Shown: positions 16,984 through 23,800 of the stretch, one piece after another
Layout of the letters: each line of letters begins with the position of its first letter
How positions within the stretch are numbered: position 1 is the first letter of the stretch
Assembly: GCF_014193375.1 (NCBI RefSeq)
Contig: NZ_JACHZF010000006.1
Location: forward strand, 1-64,000
Source: Halomonas campaniensis
GTDB lineage: Bacteria > Pseudomonadota > Gammaproteobacteria > Pseudomonadales > Halomonadaceae
Reading direction: 5' to 3'
DNA: 64,000 bases
Notes under the pieces: model-generated
Databases searched by the model: none
Seen by the model: the letters and a program-made list of their open reading frames with translations, nothing else
What the model was told of the DNA's origin: nothing
Program-made: the position numbers and the translations under genes

Positions 16984-17174
16984 GCGTGGTCCCGCCGCAC
17001 CCGATTGTGCCGCAGCGCCTGGCCGGGGTCGGGAATTCGCCTCCCGCACTCAAGCTGCGTACAATTATGGTACAAGTATCGTGAAGGGTCGTTGAATCCT
17101 CGCCCTGAAGTGGGACTACGCTTCAATACGCGACCTTTGCGCCGCATCATCGCAGCCAAGAGGGAAACGACGTC

Positions 17175-17600
17175 ATGTACAGCAAGATCATGGTGCCGAT
17201 CGACCTGGCACACATCCCGTTGATCGAGCCCACCCTGCAGACGGTGGCGGACCTGGCGCAGCACTACAACGCCGAAGTGTGCTACGTCGGGGTGACCGCC
17301 AATACCCCGGGCAGCGTGGCCCGCACTCCCCAGGAGTTCAGCCAGAAGCTCGAGGCCTTCGCCCAGGAGCGGGCCAAGGTCCATGGCCAGCCGGTCAGCA
17401 CCCACACCATCGTCAGTCCCGATCCCATCGCCGACCTCGATGACGACCTGATCCAGGCGATCAAGGACGTGGGTGCCGACCTGGTGGTCATGCCGACCCA
17501 TCCACCGAAGCATATCGACGTGATCATGCCGTCCCACGGCGGCAAGGTGGCCACCCACACCGACGTCTCGGTGTTCCTGGTGCGCCCGACCAAGGGGTAG
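17175..17600 (+). CDS. UspA-family universal stress protein
   Basis: The 141-residue protein has the Usp fold: MYSKIMVPIDLA at the start, a central HYNAEVCYVGV strand and VGADLVVMPTHPP near the end, finishing with the VSVFLVRP strand. The usual ATP-loop pattern G-x2-G-x9-G-S/T is not intact (SHGGKVATHTDVS), so ATP binding is uncertain. It is followed after 51 bp by a BCCT transporter gene. In Halomonas elongata a Usp (TeaD) is encoded with and regulates the ectoine transporter TeaABC, so control of the neighbouring carrier is a reasonable inference. An AT-rich stretch with TACAAT (17060-17065) lies upstream. Confidence 0.85.
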   Translation: MYSKIMVPIDLAHIPLIEPTLQTVADLAQHYNAEVCYVGVTANTPGSVARTPQEFSQKLEAFAQERAKVHGQPVSTHTIVSPDPIADLDDDLIQAIKDVGADLVVMPTHPPKHIDVIMPSHGGKVATHTDVSVFLVRPTKG

Positions 17601-17651
17601 ACCGACCACCCCGGATCCACATTACGACGCTACGCAAGGGAGAGAGCCACC

Positions 17652-19310
17652 ATGGCCAATGACGAGAACGCCAACGAGAAGCCAACGGCTTCCGAGGGCA
17701 TTCCCGCCCCGGAGGGGGCCGCCAACCTGATCGACACGGACTACGTGATCGGCCAGGACAACATCACCGCTTCCCCCCTGGGGATCGACGTGGACCTGCA
17801 CGGCAAGGTCTTCATGTTCTCCTCGATCGTGATCCTGCTGTTCGTGATCCTGACGCTGGCCCTGCAGGATCAGATGGAGCCGATCTTCAACAGCATGTTC
17901 AGCTTCCTCACCACCAACCTGGGGTGGGTGTTCTTGCTGGGCGCCAACGTCTTCGTGCTGCTGGCGCTGGTGCTGATCTTCACCCCCCTGGGCCGCGTGC
18001 GCATCGGCGGCGCCGACGCCACGCCGGACTTCGGCTACGCCGGCTGGTTCGCCATGCTGTTCGCCGCCGGCATGGGCATCGGCCTGATGTTCTACGGGGT
18101 GTCGGAGCCGCTGGGCCACTACGGCACCGCCCTGGGGGGGATCTCCCTGGGCGAGGATGGCCTGCGCACCGACTGGGCCCCGCTGGGCGGTGCCGAGGGT
18201 GACCAGGCCGGCGCCATCTCGCTGAGCATGGCCGCCACCATCTTCCACTGGGGCCTGCACCCCTGGGGCGCCTATGCCATCGTCGGCCTGTCGCTGGCGA
18301 TCTTCGCCTTCAACAAGGGCCTGCCGCTGACCATGCGCTCGATCTTCTACCCGATCCTGGGCGAGCGCGTGTGGGGCTGGCCGGGGCATGTGATCGACAT
18401 CCTGGCGGTGTTCGCCACCCTGTTCGGCCTGACCACCTCGCTGGGTATCGGCGCCACCCAGGCGGCCGGCGGCCTCAACTACCTGTTCGGCATTCCCTCG
18501 GGCGACGCCACCCTGGTGCTGCTGATCCTGGGTATCACCCTCGTGGCGCTGGGCTCGATCATGCTTGGCGTCGACAAGGGCGTTCAACGCCTGTCGCAGA
18601 TCAACATGAGCCTCGCCGCCCTGCTGCTGCTGTTCGTGATCCTGGTCGGCCCGACGCTGATGATCGCCACCGGGGTGGTCGAGAACCTGATCGGCTACGT
18701 GACGCACCTGCCGGCGCTCTCCATGCCCTTCGGGCGCGAGGACGCCAACTTCAGCCAGGGCTGGACGGCCTTCTACTGGGCCTGGTGGATCGCCTGGTCC
18801 CCCTTCGTCGGCATGTTCATCGCCCGGGTCAGCCGCGGTCGCACCGTGCGCGAGTTCCTGATCTCGGTGCTGTTGATCCCCACCCTGGCCTCGGTGGTGT
18901 GGATGACGGCCTTCGGCACCACCGCCATCGACCAGGTGATCAGTGACGGCATCACCGAGGTGCAGGATGCCGCCCTGGAGCTGCAGCTCTTCACCATGCT
19001 GGAGTACCTGCCGCTGACCGCCATCACCTCCTTCGTCGGCATCGTGCTGGTGGTGGTGTTCTTCATCACCTCGTCGGACTCCGGCTCGCTGGTGATCGAC
19101 TCCATCACCGCCGGCGGCAAGGTCGACGCTCCCAAGCCCCAGCGCGTGTTCTGGGCACTGATCGAAGGGGCCCTGGCCATCGCCCTGCTGCTGGGCGGCG
19201 GCCTCGCCGCCCTGCAGACGGCGGCGCTGACCACCGGCCTGCCCTTCACCCTGGTGCTGCTGGTGGGCTGCTACGCCATCATCAAGGGGCTGATGAGCGA
19301 ACCTCGCTGA
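17652..19310 (+). CDS. BCCT-family betaine/choline/ectoine carrier
   Basis: The 552-residue protein has twelve predicted membrane helices and all BCCT hallmarks: the unwound-helix motif GMGIGLMFYGVSEP, FHWGLHPWGAY, and the aromatic-box helix FYWAWWIAWSPFVGMFIARV followed by SRGRTVRE. The GMGIG form and intact Trp set fit a sodium-coupled glycine betaine or ectoine importer such as BetP, OpuD or EctP. The acidic 45-residue N-terminal tail is long. The C-terminal tail after the last helix is short, unlike osmosensing BetP. It follows usp closely and ends before a terminator. Confidence 0.92.
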   Translation: MANDENANEKPTASEGIPAPEGAANLIDTDYVIGQDNITASPLGIDVDLHGKVFMFSSIVILLFVILTLALQDQMEPIFNSMFSFLTTNLGWVFLLGANVFVLLALVLIFTPLGRVRIGGADATPDFGYAGWFAMLFAAGMGIGLMFYGVSEPLGHYGTALGGISLGEDGLRTDWAPLGGAEGDQAGAISLSMAATIFHWGLHPWGAYAIVGLSLAIFAFNKGLPLTMRSIFYPILGERVWGWPGHVIDILAVFATLFGLTTSLGIGATQAAGGLNYLFGIPSGDATLVLLILGITLVALGSIMLGVDKGVQRLSQINMSLAALLLLFVILVGPTLMIATGVVENLIGYVTHLPALSMPFGREDANFSQGWTAFYWAWWIAWSPFVGMFIARVSRGRTVREFLISVLLIPTLASVVWMTAFGTTAIDQVISDGITEVQDAALELQLFTMLEYLPLTAITSFVGIVLVVVFFITSSDSGSLVIDSITAGGKVDAPKPQRVFWALIEGALAIALLLGGGLAALQTAALTTGLPFTLVLLVGCYAIIKGLMSEPR

Positions 19311-19332
19311 TCCCGGCTCCTCGACGTTCCAC

Positions 19333-19363
19333 AAGGGCGGCCTGCGGGCCGCCCTTCCTGTTG
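19333..19363 (+). terminator. terminator after the BCCT gene
   Basis: A 9-bp stem, AAGGGCGGC (19333-19341) and GCCGCCCTT (19348-19356), is followed by CCTGTT. It sits between convergent genes and may also act on the minus strand. Confidence 0.7.
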
Positions 19364-19386
19364 GCGGACCGAACCGCCCGAAGGCC

Positions 19387-20109
19387 TCAGCTCCACAGCT
19401 CCCCGACCGGGGTGTCGGGCGAGTAGTGGGCGGCGATCTGGGCCTGCAGCAGCTCGGCGGTGGCCAGGGCATCGACCAGGGCATGGTGGCCCTGGTAGGG
19501 CGGCAGCCCGTAGCGCTCGCGGCTGTTGTGCAGGCGGATCGACACCGGGGGACGGCCCATCCAGCGGCGCAGCCGCGCCAGCACCGACTGGCGGTGGCGG
19601 CGCGCCTCCAGCGACATGGTGTCGATCACCGGAAAGCGCAACCCCTCACCCAGGCGGGCCTGCACCGCCGAGTCCAGGAAGGGCCGTTCGATCTGGCGGT
19701 AGTGCACCACCACCAGGCGGCCGGCCAGGGCCTCGAACAGCGCGGGCAGGATCGCCTCCAGGTCCGGGGCATGCTCCACCTCGGCGTGGGTGATGCGGTG
19801 CAGGGTCACCGACTGGCGATTCAGCGGGCGCGGCGGCCGCACCACCCAGTAGTGGCGGTCGGCCAGGCGGATGCGCGCCAGGCTGAAGGGCACCAGGCCG
19901 ATGCTGACGATGGCGTGCCGGCGCGGGTCCAGGCCGGTGGTCTCCATGTCCATGGCCACCAGCGGCACCTCGCCGATGGGCGTGTCCGGGGCCGGGCAGC
20001 CGGCGGCGAAGTAGCCCTCGAGAAGCGGATGCTGGACCCGTGTGGCCCGGTCGGCCAGGTACTCGGGCCAGGTGGGGACCTGGCGACGGCGGGGGGGAAG
20101 GACAAGCAT
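19387..20109 (-). CDS. DEDDh 3'-5' exonuclease (DnaQ-like)
   Basis: The 240-residue protein contains the three exonuclease motifs: ExoI VAMDMETTGLDP (catalytic Asp and Glu), ExoII around VVVHYRQIERPFLDSA, and ExoIII GHHALVDALATAELLQ with the His and Asp of the DEDDh class. It resembles the stand-alone epsilon-like proteins found next to DUF294/CBS proteins in many proteobacteria. It starts 3 bp after the stop of that neighbour, so the two form an operon. Its nucleic-acid substrate is unknown. Confidence 0.85.
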   Translation of the reverse strand: MLVLPPRRRQVPTWPEYLADRATRVQHPLLEGYFAAGCPAPDTPIGEVPLVAMDMETTGLDPRRHAIVSIGLVPFSLARIRLADRHYWVVRPPRPLNRQSVTLHRITHAEVEHAPDLEAILPALFEALAGRLVVVHYRQIERPFLDSAVQARLGEGLRFPVIDTMSLEARRHRQSVLARLRRWMGRPPVSIRLHNSRERYGLPPYQGHHALVDALATAELLQAQIAAHYSPDTPVGELWS

Positions 20110-20112
20110 GGG

Positions 20113-22026
20113 CTAGCCCGGCCGGGGCCGGCCCGCGGCCGGCATGGGGTAGCGGAACTTGAGGAACTTCTGGGCGTTGCTGAGCACCTGGAATGCATCC
20201 TTGAGGGTGTGCCGCTCGGCGTCGGAGACGTTCTCGGGCTCGATGTTGTTGTCCGGCGAGCGCTCGTGCTGCAGGTCGATCACCTGGTGGCGAATCCGCG
20301 CCATGGCCAGGAATTCCAGGGCATAGCGCAGCTTGTCACTCACCCCCGGCGCCAGCAGCTGGGTGCGGTCGATGTCGTCGAGCCGCTCGAAGCTGTTCTG
20401 GGCCCGGGAGCCACAGGCCAGGGCGTGCACCCGGATCAGGTCGGTCAGCGGCGCGGTGCCGCGGCGCTTGAGATTGATCGAGTTGTTGTGCTTTCCGTCC
20501 TTCTCCATCACGAAGGTGCGGAAGAACCCCAGCGGCGGCGTGCGGTTGAGCGCGTTGCGCCCCATGGCGGCCAGGAAGCGCGGACTCTGCGGGGCCTGCT
20601 CGGCCACCAGGTCCTGGAGCTGCTCAACGAAGCGGTTCTCGCCGTGCACGACGTCCAGGTCGAAGAAGATCGAGCTGTGCAGCAGCCGCTCCGGCGTGGG
20701 GTTGGCGATCCAGTCCCGGAAGTAGCCTTTCCACACCGAGAGCGGCTGCCGCCAGCGCGAGTTGGTGGCCATGATGTCGCCCGTGCAATAGGTGTAGCCA
20801 CAGGCATGCAGGCCGTCGCTGACGATCCTGGCCATCTCCAGGAAGTAGTCGTCGTGGCGGTCGGGATCGAAGTCGTCGGCCAGCACCAGGGCATTGTCCT
20901 GGTCGGTGACGATGGACTGCTCGTTGCGCGCCATGGAGCCCATGGCCATGAAGCAGTAGGCCACCGGCGGCGGCCCCAGCGCCTCCTCGGCGAGCTCCAG
21001 CAGGCGCCGGGTGAAGCTGCGGCCGATGGTGGAGAGGGCGCTGCCGATCATCCGCGAGTCGGCACCATCCTCCACCATGCGCACGAAGGCGGCGCGCACG
21101 TCCGGCGCCAGCTTGGCGAGGCCCTCGGTCGTGGACTGGTTGAAGATGTTGCTGACCAGGTAGAGGCTCGAGTGGGTCTCGTAGCGGATGATGTCGGAGA
21201 GGTGGACGATGCCCACCGGATGGCGGCGGTGCATCACCGGCAGGTGGTGGATGTTGTTGCGCAGCATGGTGAGCATCGCCTCGTGCACCGACTCGTCGGA
21301 CTGGATCGCCACCAGCCGGTCGCCCACGATCTCCCCCACCGGCGTCTCGGGGCCGCGCCCCTGGGCCACCAGGCGGCGGAAATCGCTGTCGGTGAGGATG
21401 CCACGCACCTGCCAGGCGCGCTCCTCGCTGTCGCGGAAGGTGTAGCGGGGGTTGTCGCCGGGCTCGTCCAGCACCAGCACCGCCGAGGCGCCGAAGTCGC
21501 CGACCAGGCGCGCGGCCTCCTGGACGCTGGTGGTCGCCTCCACCATCACCGGGTAGCGGGTCAGCAGCTTGCGCACCCGGGTGATCATCATGTCGTTCTG
21601 CTTCTTGTGCTGCTCCACCGCGGACTCGAGGCGCGGGCGCTCCAGCTCGACGAAGTCGGCGAAGTGCTCGTCCTCCTCGCAGAGCCGCTGGAACAGCGCC
21701 TCGGGGATGAAGTAGATCAGGGTGTCCTCGAGGGCCCGGGCGGGAAAGCGCACCCGGTGGTTACGCAGCAGGCTGAAGTGGCCGAAGATGTCGCCCTCGC
21801 CCAGGCGGTTGTAGAGGTCGCCGTTGCGGCGATAGACCTCCACCGCCCCGCTGCGGATGTAGCCCAGCTCGTGGATCTCCCGGTCGAGGAGCAGGATGTC
21901 GGTGCCTGCCTTGTAGTAGGCCACCTCCACCTCGCCGGCCACCGCATCGAGCAGGTCGTCGGAGATGCCATCGAAGGGCGGGAAGCGCCCCATGTGCTGG
22001 CGGATCTCCAGCAGTTCGACTTCCAT
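20113..22026 (-). CDS. cyclic-nucleotide-binding/CBS/DUF294 nucleotidyltransferase-like protein
   Basis: The 637-residue protein has an N-terminal cNMP-type domain (about 15-135), a CBS pair (about 150-280), a GlnD-like nucleotidyltransferase domain (about 300-440) and a DUF294 C-terminal helical domain (to about 625). The transferase signature is MGSMARNEQS followed by TDQDNALV, which keeps the metal-binding acidic pair. Relatives are predicted signal transducers, often near acetate or solute symporters. Its partner here is the exonuclease gene 3 bp downstream. What it modifies is unknown. Confidence 0.88.
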   Translation of the reverse strand: MEVELLEIRQHMGRFPPFDGISDDLLDAVAGEVEVAYYKAGTDILLLDREIHELGYIRSGAVEVYRRNGDLYNRLGEGDIFGHFSLLRNHRVRFPARALEDTLIYFIPEALFQRLCEEDEHFADFVELERPRLESAVEQHKKQNDMMITRVRKLLTRYPVMVEATTSVQEAARLVGDFGASAVLVLDEPGDNPRYTFRDSEERAWQVRGILTDSDFRRLVAQGRGPETPVGEIVGDRLVAIQSDESVHEAMLTMLRNNIHHLPVMHRRHPVGIVHLSDIIRYETHSSLYLVSNIFNQSTTEGLAKLAPDVRAAFVRMVEDGADSRMIGSALSTIGRSFTRRLLELAEEALGPPPVAYCFMAMGSMARNEQSIVTDQDNALVLADDFDPDRHDDYFLEMARIVSDGLHACGYTYCTGDIMATNSRWRQPLSVWKGYFRDWIANPTPERLLHSSIFFDLDVVHGENRFVEQLQDLVAEQAPQSPRFLAAMGRNALNRTPPLGFFRTFVMEKDGKHNNSINLKRRGTAPLTDLIRVHALACGSRAQNSFERLDDIDRTQLLAPGVSDKLRYALEFLAMARIRHQVIDLQHERSPDNNIEPENVSDAERHTLKDAFQVLSNAQKFLKFRYPMPAAGRPRPG

Positions 22027-22107
22027 GTGTCACGCTCCCGGCGTCAGGTGGCTCGCTGAGCCAAGTCTGGAAGCTCGCCGGGGCGCTGTAAAGCCGGCGC
22101 CCATGCG

Positions 22108-22134
22108 AAAACGGCCACCCCGAGGAGTGGCCGT
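22108..22134 (-). terminator. terminator of the DUF4168 gene
   Basis: On the minus strand an 8-bp stem ACGGCCAC/GTGGCCGT (22111-22134) is followed by TTTT. It lies 40 bp past the stop at 22175 and before the promoter region of the DUF294 gene. Confidence 0.7.
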
Positions 22135-22174
22135 TCGCGCTGCCGATGGGAGTCGGCGTCAGGGAGTGACCGTC

Positions 22175-22558
22175 TTACGACTGGGCCATCTCCTGGACGC
22201 GCTGCATCAGCTCGGGATCCTGCTGGATCGCCTGGCCGATGGCGTTGAAGGTATCCACGTCGAGGCCGCTGTCCTCGACCACCTCGACCATCCTGTCGTT
22301 GGCTTCCATGCGCACTTCCTGCTGGGAGGCTTCATCCTCGGCGGCGTGCAGGCGCTCGGTATACTCCTGGGAGATCACGGCGATCTCCTGGGAGGCATCG
22401 GCGAACTGCTGCAGCTGCTGATCGGAGAAGTCCTGGGCGGGAGCGGCAGCCTGCGGCTGTTCGGTGGCTGCGGCCGGGTCCTGCTGGGCGTGGGCGGCGG
22501 CGGACATCAGGCCGGCGCTGAGCAGGGCAGCCGAGAACAGTGCAGTCATCCGTTTCAT
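22175..22558 (-). CDS. secreted DUF4168 protein
   Basis: The 127-residue protein has a signal peptide ending AAAHAQ, a short Ala/Gln/Pro linker and one DUF4168 domain (about 42-127: DQQLQQFADASQEIAVISQE, then SGLDVDTFNAIGQAIQQDPE). The domain is helical, and its function in the periplasm is unknown. ATG 22558 is preceded by GGAGGT, which decides the start against an upstream in-frame ATG at 22678. It is monocistronic, with its own terminator. Confidence 0.85.
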   Translation of the reverse strand: MKRMTALFSAALLSAGLMSAAAHAQQDPAAATEQPQAAAPAQDFSDQQLQQFADASQEIAVISQEYTERLHAAEDEASQQEVRMEANDRMVEVVEDSGLDVDTFNAIGQAIQQDPELMQRVQEMAQS

Positions 22559-22867
22559 GAATACCTCCAGGGTGTTGCGTGTGTGTGACCAGTGTGACGA
22601 CCTCGGGCGCCCCGCGTTCAGAATTTTCGTGTAAAAGTTGGCAACGGAAGGCATCTCTTTCCTTACAGGCGTTGGCATCTTGCGACAGGGTAAGCCACCA
22701 CTCCGCCGCGAGGCCCGTCATGCCAGGCCCTGCCGGGTCAGCCACATGATGCAAACGCGATGCATTACGCTGCGAAGAAAGTGGCCCGTCCCGAGGGGGA
22801 CTTTGCGAAACCCGGCCGGCGCAGTATCGTCAGGGGCTCTCTGGAACCCCTGACCTGGACGTCTGCC
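22559..22867. other. gene-free spacer between divergent genes
   Basis: These 309 bp separate the DUF4168 gene and the EamA permease gene. They should hold both promoters. GTTGGCA occurs twice (near 22637 and 22672), but no convincing operator, RNA gene or small coding frame with a ribosome site was seen. Confidence 0.5.
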
Positions 22868-23800
22868 ATGCCTGCCACCCCCTCCTCCCGGATGGCCACC
22901 CTGTGGCTCGCCGCCATGCCGCTGCTGTTCGTGGCGCTGTGGAGCACCGGCTTCATCGGTGCCAAGTTCGGCCTGCCCTACGCCGAACCCTTCACCTTCC
23001 TGTTCATCCGCTTCGCCCTGACCCTGGCGCTGCTGGTGCCGCTGGCCCACTGGCTCTCGGGCGAGTGGCCGCGGGGCGCGCGGCTGTGGGGGCATATCGC
23101 CGTCTCCGGCCTGCTGGTGCATGGCGCCTACCTGGGCGGGGTCTTCTATGGCATCTACCTGGGCATGCCGGCGGGGCTCGCCTCGCTGCTGGTCGGCCTG
23201 CAGCCGCTGCTCACCGCCGCCCTGGCCGGCCCGCTGCTCGGGGAGCGGCTCTCGCTGGCGCAGTGGCTGGGGCTGGCGCTGGGGCTGGTGGGCATCACCC
23301 TGGTGCTGGGCAGCAAGCTGGACCCCGGCGAGGCGCTGTTCCAGGGCTTCGGCCTGGGCGCCCTGGCCGCGGTGAGCGTCGCGCTGGCGGGCATCTCCTG
23401 CGGCACCCTCTACCAGAAGCGCTACTGCACCGGCATGCCGCTGCTCTCCGGCACCGTGGTGCAGTACCTGGCCGCCGGGATCCTGCTGGGGATCGGTGCC
23501 CTGCTCTTCGAGGAGCGCAGCGTGGAGTGGACGCCCACCTTCCTGCTAACCCTGGGCTGGCTGGTGCTGGTGCTGTCGATCAGCGCCATCCTGCTGCTGA
23601 TGGCGCTGATCCGGCGGGGCGAGGCGTCCCGGGTGGCCAGCCTCTTCTACCTGGTGCCGCCGGTGACGGCGCTGCAGGCGTGGTGGCTGTTCGACGAGCG
23701 GCTGCCCCTGCCGGCGCTGGCCGGCATGGCCATCGCCATCGCCGGCGTGGTGCTGGTGGTCAGGGGGAAGCCGGCGACAGGCGGCAGGCCGCGTACTTGA
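22868..23800 (+). CDS. EamA/DMT-family transporter
   Basis: The 310-residue protein has ten membrane helices in two EamA repeats. LWSTGFIGAKFGLPYAEPFT at the start and LLVGLQPLLTAALAGPLLGE closing the first repeat are typical, and the second repeat has VTALQAWWLFDERLP. Members export amino acids or metabolites; the substrate is unknown. The start is uncertain: ATG 22868 fits the first helix, ATG 22892 is possible and neither has a strong ribosome site. Its last 41 bp overlap the end of the convergent formate dehydrogenase gene. Confidence 0.8.
   Translation: MPATPSSRMATLWLAAMPLLFVALWSTGFIGAKFGLPYAEPFTFLFIRFALTLALLVPLAHWLSGEWPRGARLWGHIAVSGLLVHGAYLGGVFYGIYLGMPAGLASLLVGLQPLLTAALAGPLLGERLSLAQWLGLALGLVGITLVLGSKLDPGEALFQGFGLGALAAVSVALAGISCGTLYQKRYCTGMPLLSGTVVQYLAAGILLGIGALLFEERSVEWTPTFLLTLGWLVLVLSISAILLLMALIRRGEASRVASLFYLVPPVTALQAWWLFDERLPLPALAGMAIAIAGVVLVVRGKPATGGRPRT

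Noticed and set aside
19426-22059. An 877-codon plus-strand open frame over the exonuclease and DUF294 genes
   Set aside because: Antisense to two conserved proteins, with shadow-type composition.
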